Origin: Microbispora sp. ZYX-F-249 | GTDB lineage: Bacteria > Actinomycetota > Actinomycetes > Streptosporangiales > Streptosporangiaceae | DNA: 64,000 nucleotides | Direction of reading: 5' to 3' | Assembly: GCF_039649665.1 (NCBI RefSeq) | Contig: NZ_JBDJAW010000028.1 | Location: forward strand, 1 to 64,000 | Part shown: positions 47,822 through 58,371 of the stretch, in pieces | Layout: the number at the start of each line of letters is the position of its first letter | Numbering within the stretch: the stretch's first letter is position 1 | Translations under genes and position numbers: made by a program | Notes under the pieces: model-generated | What the model saw: the letters and a program-made list of their open reading frames with translations, nothing else | Told to the model about the DNA's origin: nothing | Databases searched by the model: none

Positions 47822-48751
47822 GTGGACTTCGACGAGGCGGCCGAGCGGCTCTACGGCATGGTGCCCGAGGAGTTCACCACGGCCCGCGACGCGCTGGCGA
47901 AGGAAGTGAAGGCGGCCGGGGACGCCGCGCTGGCCAAGCGGATCAAGGCGCTGCGCAGGCCCACCGTGGTGGCCTGGGCCGTCAACCGGACGGCGCGGGA
48001 GCGCGGGGACGAACTCGGCCGGCTGCTCGACCTCGGGCGGCGGCTGCGGGAGGCCTGGCGCGCCCAGGACGCGGACGCCCTGGCCGAGATCGGCAGGGAC
48101 AGGACCCCGCTCATCGCCCGTCTCGTCCGGTCCGTACGCGAGGAGGCCGAGGCGGCCGGACATCCCCTGGCCCCCGCGGCCGACCTGGAGATCGAGCAGA
48201 CCCTCGACGCCGCCGTGGTGGACGAGGACGCGGCCGAGCGGGTGCGCCGGGGCACGCTGACCCGCCCCCTGAGCTACAGCGGCTTCACCCCCGCCCCCGT
48301 CGTACGGCCCGCCCCCGAACCGGCCGCGCCTGCGGAGCGGAAACCCGCGAAAACCGTGGGGAAGCCCAAGCACCACGACGGCGAGGAGGAACGGCGGGAA
48401 CGCGAACGGCGCGAGGCCGAGCGACGGGAGGCCGAGCGCCGTCGCCGGATCGAGAACCTCGAGAACGCGCTCGCCGAGGCCGAACGAGCCGCGACGGAGG
48501 CGGAGCGGGGCCGTGCCGACTGGGAGGCCGAGCGGGCCGAGGCCGTGCGCGAGCACGAGCGGCGCACGGCCAAGGTCGAGACGCTCGCGGCCAAGCTGGC
48601 CAAGGCCAAGGACAAGCTGAGCGCGGCCGAACACCGGCTGGAGGTCGCCCGCCGGGAGGAGACGAACGCCGAACGCGCCGCCCGCTCGGCCCGCGTACGC
48701 GCCGATGAGGCCCGCACCGCCCTGGACGAGGCCCGATCAGGCCACGATTGA
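47822..48751 (+). CDS. Coiled-coil protein of unknown function
   Basis: About 309 residues. The N-terminal domain (FTTARDALAKEVKAAGD, IKALRRPTVVAWAVN) is conserved in many actinobacterial hypothetical proteins. A Pro-rich linker (PAPEPAAPAERKP, about 165-190) leads into a long charged coiled coil (about 195-300; ERREAERREAERRRR and similar). No known catalytic motif. GTG 47822 gives the usual start; an in-frame ATG at 47771 would add 17 residues. It is convergent with pgl. Confidence 0.75.
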   Translation: MDFDEAAERLYGMVPEEFTTARDALAKEVKAAGDAALAKRIKALRRPTVVAWAVNRTARERGDELGRLLDLGRRLREAWRAQDADALAEIGRDRTPLIARLVRSVREEAEAAGHPLAPAADLEIEQTLDAAVVDEDAAERVRRGTLTRPLSYSGFTPAPVVRPAPEPAAPAERKPAKTVGKPKHHDGEEERRERERREAERREAERRRRIENLENALAEAERAATEAERGRADWEAERAEAVREHERRTAKVETLAAKLAKAKDKLSAAEHRLEVARREETNAERAARSARVRADEARTALDEARSGHD

Positions 48752-48771
48752 AGCCACGGCGGACGTGGAAC

Positions 48772-48795
48772 GGCCGGGCGGGGGAGTGCCCGGCC
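48772..48795. terminator. Stem-loop between convergent genes
   Basis: 8-bp arms GGCCGGGC / GCCCGGCC (48772-48779, 48788-48795) with an 8-nt loop, between the coiled-coil gene and pgl. Confidence 0.65.
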
Positions 48796-48822
48796 CGGCC
48801 GTCACGTGCTGCGGACTCCCGG

Positions 48823-49602
48823 TCAGGGGGAGGCGATCCTGCCCAGGCTGGGCGGGATCTTGTGCGCGGCGGCGCGGTCGAGCAGGAACAGCGTGCGCTG
48901 CCGCCCGCGCGCCCCCGCGGCCGGGACCTGGAACGGCCCGGCGTCGGACAGGGCCATCCGGACCGCCTGCGCCTTGTCCTCGCCCGCGGCGACGATCCAG
49001 ATCTCCCTGGCGGCCCGCAGCGCGGGGAACGTCAGCGACAGCCGGGTCGGCGGCGGCTTGGGGGAGCCGTGCACCGCCACCACCGAGCGCTCCTCCTCGT
49101 AGACCGCGGGTTTGTCCGGGAACAACGAGGCGACGTGCGCGTCCGGTCCCATGCCGAGCAGAAGCACGTCGAACGAGGGCACCGGCCCGTGGTCCTCGGG
49201 CCTGGCCGCCTTGGCCAGCTCGACCGCGTACGCGTCGGCGGCCTCCTCGGCGGTCATCCCCGAGTCGGGGCCGGGCATCGGGTGGACCCGGCTCGGGTCC
49301 ACGTCGACGTGGTCGAGCAGGGCCTGCCGGGCACCGGTCTCGTTGCGCTCCGGATCGCCGGTCGGCAGGAACCGCTCGTCGCCCCACCAAATGTCGAGCG
49401 CCCGCCAGTCGATGGCGTCGCGCGCCGCCGTCCCCGCGAGGGCGGCGAGCGTCGCGATGCCCACGCTGCCGCCGGTCAGCACCAGGTGCGCAGAACCGCG
49501 GGCCGCCTGGGTGTCCACCAGCCGCGTGATGAGGCGGGCGGCCACGGCCTGGGCCAGCAGTTCGGCGTCCCGGTGGACGATGACGGTGGGAACGCCGCTC
49601 AC
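48823..49602 (-). CDS. pgl: 6-phosphogluconolactonase
   Basis: 259 residues. Hydrolyses 6-phosphogluconolactone, the product of Zwf. Family motifs: HLVLTGGSVGIATLAAL, WWGDERFLP, ERNETGARQALL and LGMGPDAHVASLFP. GTG 49602 overlaps the opcA stop by four bases (GTGA). It ends the tkt-tal-pgi-zwf-opcA-pgl operon. Confidence 0.94.
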   Translation of the reverse strand: MSGVPTVIVHRDAELLAQAVAARLITRLVDTQAARGSAHLVLTGGSVGIATLAALAGTAARDAIDWRALDIWWGDERFLPTGDPERNETGARQALLDHVDVDPSRVHPMPGPDSGMTAEEAADAYAVELAKAARPEDHGPVPSFDVLLLGMGPDAHVASLFPDKPAVYEEERSVVAVHGSPKPPPTRLSLTFPALRAAREIWIVAAGEDKAQAVRMALSDAGPFQVPAAGARGRQRTLFLLDRAAAHKIPPSLGRIASP

Positions 49603-50522
49603 GCCCGTCCCCGCCCCTTCATCTCCGCCAGGCGACGGATCGCGGCGGCGTAGATGTCGTCGGGGTCCAGCCTGCGCAGCTCCTCGGCCAGCAGCTCCGA
49701 GGTCGGCCTGCGGGCCAGGGCGACCCGGCGGTCGGGGTTGCCGGGGCGCGACAGCGTGGCGAGCCTCGCGTCGCTCCTGCTCACCGTCAGCTCGCCGCCG
49801 TCCTCGAGGGACAGCCGCACGCCCGTCAGGCCGGGGCCGGCGGAGTCGGCGACCTCGATCGGCACCTCCAGCCGGTCACACAGCCAGGCGGCCAGCAGCG
49901 GCGCGCTGGGGTTGCCCGCCGCGGCCTCCACCACGCCTCCGGTGACCTTCCCGATGGGCTGGTCGAAGGCGGCGGCCAGCAGGCTGCGCCACGGCGTGAG
50001 CCGCGTCCAGGCCAGGTCGGTGTCGCCGGGCACGTACTGGCCGGCCCGGGCGGCGATCGCCGACACGCCGTCCTGAGCCGACCTGGCGTCGGTGATGCGG
50101 CGGCTGCCGAGGTGCCCGATCGCGGTCTTGGCGGGGACGTCCGGGCAGTCGCCCGGCCACCACACCACCACCGGCGTGTCGGTGAGCAGCAGCGGCGTGA
50201 TCACCGAGTCGGCGTGCTCGGTCAGCTCGCCGTACAGGCGCAGCAGCACGACCTCGCCCGGCGCCGACTCGCCCACGCGGATCTCCGCGTCCAGCCGGTT
50301 GGGCTCGGCCGGGTCGCGGCTGATCACGATGAGGATGCGCGAGGGGTGCTCGCGCGCCGCCTCGGTGGCCGCGCGCAGGGCGTCGTACTGCCCCGCCTCG
50401 TCCACCACCACGACGAGCGTCAGCACCATGCCGACGGCGGGCGCGCCCATCTGGTGCCGCAGGCGGGTGAGCGTCGAAGAGATCTTCGACGCGGTCGTCT
50501 CGGTCAGGTTGAAGGTCGTCAC
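49599..50522 (-). CDS. opcA: Glucose-6-phosphate dehydrogenase assembly protein OpcA
   Basis: 307 residues. OpcA activates or assembles glucose-6-phosphate dehydrogenase in cyanobacteria and actinobacteria. The N terminus FNLTETTASKISSTLTRLR, the central VVWWPGDCPDVPAKT and the C-terminal LSRPGNPDRRVALARR are family features. It lies 49 nt after zwf, whose product it serves, and overlaps pgl. Confidence 0.93.
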   Translation of the reverse strand: MTTFNLTETTASKISSTLTRLRHQMGAPAVGMVLTLVVVVDEAGQYDALRAATEAAREHPSRILIVISRDPAEPNRLDAEIRVGESAPGEVVLLRLYGELTEHADSVITPLLLTDTPVVVWWPGDCPDVPAKTAIGHLGSRRITDARSAQDGVSAIAARAGQYVPGDTDLAWTRLTPWRSLLAAAFDQPIGKVTGGVVEAAAGNPSAPLLAAWLCDRLEVPIEVADSAGPGLTGVRLSLEDGGELTVSRSDARLATLSRPGNPDRRVALARRPTSELLAEELRRLDPDDIYAAAIRRLAEMKGRGRA

Positions 50523-50571
50523 ACCGCTCTCCGCTCGATCCGCCCGGAACGCGCCTCGCCGGAAGCCGCGC

Positions 50572-52245
50572 TCACAGCCGCCTCCAGGCGCGTCCGTCCC
50601 TGGCCAGCATCGCGTCGGCCGAGGCGGGCCCCCAGGAGCCGGACTCGTACCCCTCGGGCTTGCCCTCGGAGGCCCAGAACTCCTCGATCGGGTCGAGGAT
50701 CTGCCACGACAGCTCCACCTCCCGCTGGTGCGGGAACAGCGGCGGATCGCCGATGAGCACGTCGAGCAGCAGCCGCTCGTACGCCTCGGGGGAGGACTCC
50801 ATGAACGACTCGCCGTAGGCGAAGTCCATGTTGACGTCCCTGACCTCCATGGCCGTGCCCGGCACCTTGGAGCCGAAGCGCACCGTGATGCCCTCGTCCG
50901 GCTGCACGCGGATGACCAGTGCGTTGTGCCCGAGGATCTCGGTGTCGTCCTTGCTGAACGGCAGGTGCGGCGCCCGCTGGAAGACGACGGCCACCTCGGT
51001 CATCCGGCGGCTGAGCCGCTTGCCCGTCCGCAGGTAGAACGGCACGCCCGCCCACCGGCGGTTGGCCACCTCCAGCTTCACCGCGGCGTACGTCTCGGTC
51101 GCGGAGTCGGAGGAGATGCCCTGCTCCTCCAGGTAGCCGACGACCGGCTCGCCGCCCTGCCAGCCCCGCGTGTACTGGCCGCGGGCGGTGCCGGTGGCCA
51201 GGTCGGCGGGCAGCTTGACCGCCCGCAGGACCTTCTCCTTCTCCCGGCGCAGCGCGTCGGCGTCGAAGGACGTGGGGTCCTCCATCGCGACCAGCGCGAG
51301 GAGCTGGAGCAGGTGGTTCTGGATCACGTCACGGGCCGCGCCGATGCCGTCGTAGTAGCCGGCCCGGCCGCCGATGCCGATGTCCTCGGCCATCGTGATC
51401 TGGACGTGGTCGACGTAGCCGCGGTTCCAGATCGGCTCGTACAGCGTGTTGGCGAAACGGAGCGCCAGGATGTTCTGGACGGTCTCCTTGCCGAGGTAGT
51501 GGTCGATCCGGAAGACCGAGCTCTCCGGGAACACCGCGCTGGTGATCGCGTTGAGCTCCTGCGCGCTCTTCAGGTCGTGCCCGAACGGCTTCTCGATGAC
51601 GACCCGGCGCCAGGAGCCCTCGGGCCCCTTGGCCAGGTTCGTCCGCTTGAGCTGCTCGATCACGAGCGGGAAGAACTTCGGCGGCACCGACAGGTAGAAG
51701 GCGTAGTTGCCGCCGGTGCCCCGGGTCTCGTCGATCTCCTTGAGCATCATGGCGAGCACGTCGAAGGCGCCGTCGTCGCCGAACTCGCCGGGGCAGAAGT
51801 GGATGCCCTCGCTGAGCTGCTTCCAGACCTCGTCGCGGAACGGCGTCCGCGCGTGCTCCTTGACCGCCTCGTACGTGACCTGGGCGAAGTCCTCGTGCGC
51901 CCAGTCGCGGCGGGCGAAGCCGACCAGGGAGAAGCCCGGGGGCAGCAGCCCCCGGTTCCCCAGGTCGTAGATCGCCGGCAGCAGCTTGCGCTTGGCGAGG
52001 TCACCCGTGACGCCGAACAGCACGAGCACGCACGGCCCGGCCACCCGGGGCAGGCGCCGGTCGCGCGGGTCGCGCAGCGGGTTGGCGGCCATGGTCAGCT
52101 CGGTCGTCCCCGTCGTGGCCGCCTGCGCGGCGGCCAGGACCGCCCGCTCGGCGGCCGTCAGGTCGTCCACGGCCGGCTGCGGCAGCTCGCCTCCCGCCTG
52201 CCGGGCGTCGTCGGCGGGGGCCTGCGGCTCCTGTTGCTCCGTCAT
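50572..52245 (-). CDS. zwf: Glucose-6-phosphate 1-dehydrogenase
   Basis: 557 residues. NADP-linked first step of the oxidative pentose phosphate pathway. The nucleotide motif LVLFGVTGDLAKRKLLPAI is near 77, and the substrate/catalytic RIDHYLGKETVQN near 245. The N-terminal extension of about 65 residues is usual for actinobacterial enzymes. ATG 52245 has GGGAGGA 5 nt upstream; an in-frame ATG at 52284 is less likely. pgi ends 46 nt before. Confidence 0.96.
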   Translation of the reverse strand: MTEQQEPQAPADDARQAGGELPQPAVDDLTAAERAVLAAAQAATTGTTELTMAANPLRDPRDRRLPRVAGPCVLVLFGVTGDLAKRKLLPAIYDLGNRGLLPPGFSLVGFARRDWAHEDFAQVTYEAVKEHARTPFRDEVWKQLSEGIHFCPGEFGDDGAFDVLAMMLKEIDETRGTGGNYAFYLSVPPKFFPLVIEQLKRTNLAKGPEGSWRRVVIEKPFGHDLKSAQELNAITSAVFPESSVFRIDHYLGKETVQNILALRFANTLYEPIWNRGYVDHVQITMAEDIGIGGRAGYYDGIGAARDVIQNHLLQLLALVAMEDPTSFDADALRREKEKVLRAVKLPADLATGTARGQYTRGWQGGEPVVGYLEEQGISSDSATETYAAVKLEVANRRWAGVPFYLRTGKRLSRRMTEVAVVFQRAPHLPFSKDDTEILGHNALVIRVQPDEGITVRFGSKVPGTAMEVRDVNMDFAYGESFMESSPEAYERLLLDVLIGDPPLFPHQREVELSWQILDPIEEFWASEGKPEGYESGSWGPASADAMLARDGRAWRRL

Positions 52246-52291
52246 GTGTCCTCCCTGCGGACGGGCCCTACGCCTGTAACGCATCGCATTT

Positions 52292-53917
52292 TCAGAGCTC
52301 CTCCGCCACGGAGAGCAGATGCCGGACGCCGGCGACGCGGTCGGTGAGGTGCAGGCGGACCGCCGGACGGCCGCGGGAGGTCAGGGCTCCCAGGTCGCCC
52401 AGCGCCTGCGCGAGCTGCAGCCTGCCCAGCGTGTACGGCTTGCCGGGGACCTCGACGTCGTCGGTCACGGCCCCGGTGACCTGCAGGAACACGCCGGCCT
52501 CCGGCCCGCCCTTGTGGTACTGGCCGGTGGAGTGCAGGAAACGCGGGCCCCAGCCGAACGTGACCGCGTGGTCGGTGCGGTAGTCGAGCAGTGCCCGCAA
52601 GGTGGCGACGTCGGCGCTCGCCCACGTCTCGGTCATCTCCTCGAAGGAGGCGTCGCCGACCACCGCGGCGTCGAACGCGGCCTCGCGGTCGAGGTACGCC
52701 ATGATCGCCAGGTAGCCGCGCTCGGGGATCGCGCGCAGCAGCCAGGTGAGGACGTCGGCCAGGTTCTTCAGGTCGCCGGGCACGTCGCCGTACACCTCGA
52801 CCGGGCCGTCGGTGAGCATCGGCGTGCCGGTCGGCAGCGGGCCGTCGCCGGCCTCCTGCAGGATCCTGGTGGTGTTCTCCTTCGACTCGGCGACGTTCGG
52901 CTGGTCGAACGGGTTGATCCCGAGCACCCGGCCGGCGATCGCCGTGGCGTACTCCCAGACGAGGAACTGCGCGCCGAGCGGGCCGTCGACGGTCGTGCCG
53001 CTGTCGGGGCCGATGGTGACGAGGAACTGGTCGCCGGCCTCGGCCGCCTCGGCGCCGACGACGGGCAGGATGCCCTTGCCCTCCTTGCCGGTCGACTCGG
53101 CGATGAGCTGCTCGATCCAGTCGGGCAGGCCGGTGATGTCGGAGGGCGCGTCGCGCAGGATGAGCTTGTCGCGCCCCTGCAGCGCCCGCGCGCCGAGCAG
53201 CGCGCCGAGCTCCAGGCCCGGGTTGCCCTCGTCCTGCGCGAGCAGCGGCGCCACCGCGGCGGCGTCGTCGAGCAGCTTGGCCACGTCGGCGCCCGCGAGG
53301 GCGCTCGGCACCAGGCCGAACGCGGTGAGCGCGCTGTAGCGGCCGCCCACGTTCGGGTCGGCCAGCACGACCGGGTATCCGGCCTCGATGGCCGTCCGCT
53401 CCAGCGGCGAGCCGGGGTCGGTGACGACCACGATCCGCTCGGCCGGGTCGATGCCCGCGTCCCGGAACGCCTGCTCGTAGACGCGCCGGTGGCTGTCGGT
53501 CTCGATCGTGCCGCCGCTCTTGCTCGCCACCACCACGATCGTGCGGTCGAGCCGGTCGGCGAGCGCGCGCCGGACCTGGTGCGGATCGGTGGTGTCGAGG
53601 ACGGTCAGCGGCACGTCCTCGGTGGCGCAGATCACCTCGGGGGCGAGGGAGGAGCCGCCCATGCCGGCGAGCACCACGTGGTCAAGGCCCGCGGCGCGGG
53701 CCCGCTCCACCAGCGTGGCGATCTCCGGCAGCAGCTCCCGGCTGGCGCGGTGCAGGCCCAGCCAGCCCAGCCGGATCGCGGCCTCGGACTGCGCCTGCGG
53801 GCCCCACAGCGTGGAGTCGCCCGCGGCGAGGGCCGCGGGCACCCCCTCGGCCACGAGCTTGTCCTTGACCGCCTTGACGGCGTCCGCCTCGTCGCCGAGG
53901 GTCACCTCGATTGTCAT
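52292..53917 (-). CDS. pgi: Glucose-6-phosphate isomerase
   Basis: 541 residues with two SIS domains (VVLAGMGGSSLAPEVICA near 92; VVVASKSGGTIETDSH near 128; the C-terminal STGQYHKGGPEAGVF near 457). The sequence resembles the isomerase half of the Tal-Pgi fusion proteins rather than the classical enzyme. It returns fructose-6-phosphate, from the non-oxidative branch, to glucose-6-phosphate for Zwf. The gap to tal is 7 nt, so the Tal and Pgi modules here are separate but adjacent. Confidence 0.92.
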   Translation of the reverse strand: MTIEVTLGDEADAVKAVKDKLVAEGVPAALAAGDSTLWGPQAQSEAAIRLGWLGLHRASRELLPEIATLVERARAAGLDHVVLAGMGGSSLAPEVICATEDVPLTVLDTTDPHQVRRALADRLDRTIVVVASKSGGTIETDSHRRVYEQAFRDAGIDPAERIVVVTDPGSPLERTAIEAGYPVVLADPNVGGRYSALTAFGLVPSALAGADVAKLLDDAAAVAPLLAQDEGNPGLELGALLGARALQGRDKLILRDAPSDITGLPDWIEQLIAESTGKEGKGILPVVGAEAAEAGDQFLVTIGPDSGTTVDGPLGAQFLVWEYATAIAGRVLGINPFDQPNVAESKENTTRILQEAGDGPLPTGTPMLTDGPVEVYGDVPGDLKNLADVLTWLLRAIPERGYLAIMAYLDREAAFDAAVVGDASFEEMTETWASADVATLRALLDYRTDHAVTFGWGPRFLHSTGQYHKGGPEAGVFLQVTGAVTDDVEVPGKPYTLGRLQLAQALGDLGALTSRGRPAVRLHLTDRVAGVRHLLSVAEEL

Positions 53918-53924
53918 CTGTAGC

Positions 53925-55028
53925 TCAGGCCTTCCGCAGCTCGCCGTCGACGGTCTCGAGAAGCTCGCTCCAGGACGTCTCGAACTTGTCGACGCCCTCC
54001 TCCTCCAGCGCGCGGACGACGTCGTCGTAGTCGATGCCGGCCTGCTTGAGCGAGGCCATGACGTCCCACGCCTGCTGGTAGAAGGGGCGGATGGTGTCGC
54101 CCGAGATCCGGCCGTGGTCGGCCGAGGCGTCCAGCGTCTTCTCCGGCATGGTGTTGACCACCCCGGCCGTGACCAGCTGCTCGACGTACAGCGTGTCGGG
54201 GAAGTCGGGGTTCTTCACGCCGGTGGAGGCCCACAGCGGGCGCTGCGGGTGCGCGCCGGCCGCGCGCAGCGCCTGCCAGCGCGGCGAGTTCATGACCTCC
54301 TCGTACGCGGCGTACGCCAGGCGGGCGTTGGCCACGGCGGCCTTGCCCTTCAGCTCGGCGGCCTCCGGCGTGCCGATCTTGTCGAGGCGCTTGTCGATCT
54401 CGGTGTCGACGCGGCTGACGAAGAACGACGCGACCGACTCGATCGTGGCCAGGTTGAGGCCGTTGGCCTTGGCCTTCTCGAGCCCGCTCAGCCAGGCGTC
54501 CATCACCTGGCGGTACCGCTCGAGCGAGAAGATCAGCGTGACGTTGACGCTGATGCCCTCGGAGATGGCCTGGGTGATCGCCGGCAGGCCCTCGACCGTC
54601 GCCGGGATCTTGATGTGCACGTTGGGCCGGTCGACCAGCCACCACAGCGCGCGGGCCTCGGCGATCGTCGCCTCGGTCTTGCGGGCCAGGCGCGGGTCCA
54701 CCTCGATCGACACGCGGCCGTCGACGCCGCGGGTGGCGTCGAAGACCGGCCGCATCACGTCGGCCGCCCAGCGGATGTCGAACGTGGTGATCGCGCGGAC
54801 GGCCTCCTCGACCGTCACCCCGCGGGTGGCGAGGTCGCGCAGCTGCGCGTCGTAGGCGTCGCCCTTGCTCAGGGCGGAGGCGAAGATCGTGGGGTTGGAG
54901 GTGACCCCGGTGACGTTCTTGTCGCGGATCAGGGCGGCGAGGTTGCCGGAGCGCAGCCGCTCCCGGCTGATGTCGTCGAGCCAGATGGAGACTCCGGCGT
55001 CGGTCAGCCGCTTCAGATTCTCATTCAT
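53925..55028 (-). CDS. tal: Transaldolase
   Basis: 367 residues. Transfers a dihydroxyacetone unit between sugar phosphates. The Schiff-base lysine is in [12 protein letters not shown] (about 140); [14 protein letters not shown] and [19 protein letters not shown] are family motifs. ATG 55028 follows GAGGGA; a longer open frame to 55196 is only the antisense of tkt. It sits 10 nt after tkt and 7 nt before pgi. Confidence 0.96.
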   Translation of the reverse strand: MNENLKRLTDAGVSIWLDDISRERLRSGNLAALIRDKNVTGVTSNPTIFASALSKGDAYDAQLRDLATRGVTVEEAVRAITTFDIRWAADVMRPVFDATRGVDGRVSIEVDPRLARKTEATIAEARALWWLVDRPNVHIKIPATVEGLPAITQAISEGISVNVTLIFSLERYRQVMDAWLSGLEKAKANGLNLATIESVASFFVSRVDTEIDKRLDKIGTPEAAELKGKAAVANARLAYAAYEEVMNSPRWQALRAAGAHPQRPLWASTGVKNPDFPDTLYVEQLVTAGVVNTMPEKTLDASADHGRISGDTIRPFYQQAWDVMASLKQAGIDYDDVVRALEEEGVDKFETSWSELLETVDGELRKA

Positions 55029-55038
55029 CCTTCGTCCC

Positions 55039-57141
55039 TCAGTTTCCGGTCGTCTCGCCCTTGTCGGCGCCCGTCTTGGCCAGGCTGGCCTTGGCGGCGG
55101 CGACGACGCGGTCGGCGGTGAGGCCGAACTGCTCGTAGATCGTCTTGTACGGCGCGGAGGCGCCGAAGTGGTCGAGACCGAGCACCTCGCCCGCATCTCC
55201 CACGAACTCGCGCCAGCCGAACGTGATTCCCGCCTCGACGGCGACCCGGGCCTTGACGGCGGGGGGCAGCACGGTCTGCTTGTAGGCGGCGTCCTGCTCG
55301 CGGAACCACTCGACGCACGGCATCGAGACCACGCGGGTCGGGATGCCCTGCGACTCCAGGATCGTGCGGGCCTCGACGGCGAGCTGGACCTCGCTGCCGG
55401 TGCCGATGATCACGACGGCCGGCTGGCCGTTGGACGCGTCCTGCAGGACGTAGCCGCCCTTCGCGACGGCGTCCGGGTCGCCGGCGCCCTCCAGGGTGGG
55501 GACGTTCTGCCTCGTCAGGGCGAGGCCCGCCGGGCGGTCGTTGTGCTCCAGGACGGCCTTCCACGCGGCCGCCGTCTCGTTGGCGTCGGCCGGGCGGACG
55601 ACGTCCAGGCCGGGGATCGCGCGCAGCGCCCACAGGTGCTCGACCGGCTGGTGGGTCGGGCCGTCCTCGCCGAGGCCGATCGAGTCGTGCGTCCAGACGT
55701 AGGTCACCGGCAGCTTCATCAGCGCGGCGAGGCGCACCGACGGCCGCATGTAGTCGCTGAACACCAGGAACGTGCCGCCGTAGGGACGGGTGCCGTTGTG
55801 CAGCGCGATGCCGTTGAGGATCGCGCCCATGCCGTGCTCGCGGATGCCGAAGTGGAGCGTCCGGCCGTACCGGTTGCCGGGGAACTCCTTGGTCTGGTAC
55901 TCGTCCGGGATGAAGGACGGCTCGCCCTTCATCGTGGTGTTGTTGGACTCCGCCAGGTCGGCCGAGCCGCCCCACAGCTCCGGCAGCACCGGCGCGAGCG
56001 CGCTCAGCACCTCGCCGGACGCCTTGCGGGTGGCGACCTGCGAGCCGATCTCGAACGACGGCAGCGCCTTGTCCCAGCCCTCGGGCAGCTTGCGCTTGGA
56101 GATCCGGTCGAACAGCTCCGCCCGCTCGGGGTTGGCCTCGCGCCAGCTCTGGTAGCCCTTGTCCCACTCGGCGCGCAGGGCGCGGCCGCGCGCGACGACA
56201 TCACGCGCATGGTCGAGCACGTCGGCGGGGACCACGAAGCTCTTGTCGGGGTCCATGCCGAGGACGCGCTTGGTCGCGGCGACCTCGTCGGCGCCCAGGG
56301 CCGAGCCGTGGATCTTGCCGGTGTTCTGCTTGTTCGGCGCCGGCCAGCCGATGATCGTGCGGAGCTTGATGAACGTCGGCCGCTCGGTCTCGGCGCGGGC
56401 CGCCTCCAGCGCGGCGTACAGCGCCTGGACGTCCTCCTTGTACTCCCCGGTGGCGGTCCAGTCGACCTCCAGGACGTGCCAGCCGTACGCCTCGTAGCGC
56501 TTGGCGATGTCCTCGGACAGGGCGATCTGCGTGTCGTCCTCGATGGAGATGTGGTTGGAGTCGAAGACCACGGCCAGGTTGCCGAGCTTCTGGTGACCCG
56601 CGAGGGCGCTGACCTCGTGGCTGATGCCCTCCTCGAGGTCGCCCTCCGAGGCGAAGCACCAGATCATGTGGTCGAACGGCGAGGCGCCGGGCGCGGCGTC
56701 CGGGTCGAACAGGCCACGCTCGCGGCGGGCCGCCATCGCCATGCCGACCGCGTTGCCGATGCCCTGGCCGAGGGGGCCGGTCGTGGTCTCCACCCCGGCC
56801 GTGTGGCCGTACTCGGGGTGCCCCGGGGTGAGGCTGTCCCACTGCCGGAGCGCCTTCAGGTCGTCCAAGGTCAGTCCGTAGCCGGACAGGTAGAGCTGGA
56901 TGTAAAGCGTCAGGCTCGAATGCCCGCAGGAGAGGACGAACCTGTCCCGTCCCGCCCACTTGGGATCCGAGGGGTCGTGACGCAGGACCCGCTGGAAAAG
57001 AAGGTAGGCGGCGGGGGCGAGGCTCATCGCGGTGCCGGGGTGACCCGATCCCGCCTTCTCCACGGCGTCCATCGCCAGGGCCCGCACGACGTCGACCGCC
57101 TGCCGGTCGAGGTCACTCCACTCAAGGCTTGCGCTGCTCAA
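55039..57141 (-). CDS. tkt: Transketolase
   Basis: 700 residues, thiamine-diphosphate enzyme of the non-oxidative pentose phosphate pathway. [19 protein letters not shown] near 25, [14 protein letters not shown] near 122, [15 protein letters not shown] (ThDP/Mg site) near 160 and the C-terminal [18 protein letters not shown] are visible. The start is TTG 57141 with GAGGGGA 9 nt upstream. It is the first gene of the minus-strand operon and divergent from ctaB; the promoter lies in the 251-nt gap, where I cannot assign hexamers with confidence. Confidence 0.96.
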   Translation of the reverse strand: MSSASLEWSDLDRQAVDVVRALAMDAVEKAGSGHPGTAMSLAPAAYLLFQRVLRHDPSDPKWAGRDRFVLSCGHSSLTLYIQLYLSGYGLTLDDLKALRQWDSLTPGHPEYGHTAGVETTTGPLGQGIGNAVGMAMAARRERGLFDPDAAPGASPFDHMIWCFASEGDLEEGISHEVSALAGHQKLGNLAVVFDSNHISIEDDTQIALSEDIAKRYEAYGWHVLEVDWTATGEYKEDVQALYAALEAARAETERPTFIKLRTIIGWPAPNKQNTGKIHGSALGADEVAATKRVLGMDPDKSFVVPADVLDHARDVVARGRALRAEWDKGYQSWREANPERAELFDRISKRKLPEGWDKALPSFEIGSQVATRKASGEVLSALAPVLPELWGGSADLAESNNTTMKGEPSFIPDEYQTKEFPGNRYGRTLHFGIREHGMGAILNGIALHNGTRPYGGTFLVFSDYMRPSVRLAALMKLPVTYVWTHDSIGLGEDGPTHQPVEHLWALRAIPGLDVVRPADANETAAAWKAVLEHNDRPAGLALTRQNVPTLEGAGDPDAVAKGGYVLQDASNGQPAVVIIGTGSEVQLAVEARTILESQGIPTRVVSMPCVEWFREQDAAYKQTVLPPAVKARVAVEAGITFGWREFVGDAGEVLGLDHFGASAPYKTIYEQFGLTADRVVAAAKASLAKTGADKGETTGN

Positions 57142-57392
57142 CTGCTCGATCCCCTCTAGTTGTCGCGCCGTTCTGGCATTTCCCGCCCACAGGGGACCCT
57201 AACGGGTTCGGCGTAATACCGTTTGGTAGCCACCGCGGTAACGGCCCTTGCGGCCTCGGCCCCGATTGGGGGACCACCTGCGGTGGCGACTACAGTGATT
57301 GACCAAGTGCCGGCTGCTGCCCGGAGACAGGCTGCCCGGAGATCCGCCCTAATCAGAGGTTACGCGTTGACCCCGCACGTGTTGGAAGCGCC

Positions 57393-58346
57393 TTGACGGT
57401 CTTGACGAACAAGCAGACGGTGGCCCCCCTCGGGACCGCCGCGACGGCCACGGCCCCCCGCTCCACAGGGGCGCTCGTGAAGGCCTACGTGGCGCTCACC
57501 AAGCCCCGGATCATCGAGCTGCTGCTGATCACGACGCTGCCGGTCATGTTCCTCGCGGCGCATGGTCTGCCCGATCTGTGGACCGCCACCGCCACCATGG
57601 TGTTCGGCACCCTGTCGGCGGGCAGCGCGAACGTCCTGAACTGCTACATCGACCGGGACATCGACCGGACGATGCGGCGCACCCGCAGGCGTCCCCTCGC
57701 CAAACACGACGTGTCGCCGATGGGCGCGCTGGTCTTCGGTGTGATTCTCGGCACTCTTTCCACGCTCGGGCTCGCCCTCACGGTCAACGGCCTGGCCGCG
57801 GCGCTGTCGCTGGGCGCGATCCTGTTCTACGTCTTCGTGTATTCGCTGGTGCTCAAGCGGCGCACGTCGCAGAACATCGTGTGGGGCGGCATCGCCGGCT
57901 GCATGCCGGTGCTGATCGGCTGGGCCGGCATCACCGGCGGGCTGTCGTGGGCCCCGGTCGTGCTGTTCGGCGTCGTGTTCTTCTGGACGCCGCCGCACAC
58001 CTGGACGCTCGCCATGCGCTACCGCGAGGACTACGCGGCGGCCGAGGTGCCCATGCTCCCGGTGGTCGCCACCGAGCGCCGGGTCGTCCAGCAGGTGGTC
58101 GCCTACACCTGGGCCACCGTGCTGTGCTCGCTGCTGCTGTGGCCGGTCGCCGGCACCTCCCTGCTCTACCCCGCCGCCGCGCTCGTGCTCGGCGTGGTGT
58201 GCCTCGTGGAGGTCCACCGCCTGCTCGGGCGGGTGAACGCCGGCAAGACCGGCGTCGACCTGCGCCCGATGCGCTTCTTCCACTGGTCGAACATCTACCT
58301 GGCGCTGCTGTTCCTCGCCGTCGCGATCGACTCCCTGCTCGTCTGA
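57393..58346 (+). CDS. ctaB: Protoheme IX farnesyltransferase (heme O synthase)
   Basis: 317 residues, about nine membrane helices, UbiA superfamily. Adds farnesyl to heme b for cytochrome oxidase. The substrate/Mg motif [20 protein letters not shown] is near 85-104 and [17 protein letters not shown] near 35. The start TTG 57393 is the only suitable one. Divergent from tkt, as in other actinobacteria. Confidence 0.95.
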   Translation: MTVLTNKQTVAPLGTAATATAPRSTGALVKAYVALTKPRIIELLLITTLPVMFLAAHGLPDLWTATATMVFGTLSAGSANVLNCYIDRDIDRTMRRTRRRPLAKHDVSPMGALVFGVILGTLSTLGLALTVNGLAAALSLGAILFYVFVYSLVLKRRTSQNIVWGGIAGCMPVLIGWAGITGGLSWAPVVLFGVVFFWTPPHTWTLAMRYREDYAAAEVPMLPVVATERRVVQQVVAYTWATVLCSLLLWPVAGTSLLYPAAALVLGVVCLVEVHRLLGRVNAGKTGVDLRPMRFFHWSNIYLALLFLAVAIDSLLV

Positions 58347-58371
58347 ACCGCCGCGGGTGGTCAGCGGCGGT
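58347..58371. terminator. Short stem-loop between convergent genes
   Basis: 7-bp arms ACCGCCG / CGGCGGT (58347-58353, 58365-58371) directly after ctaB; the right arm reaches into the last codons of the convergent gene. Confidence 0.45.
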
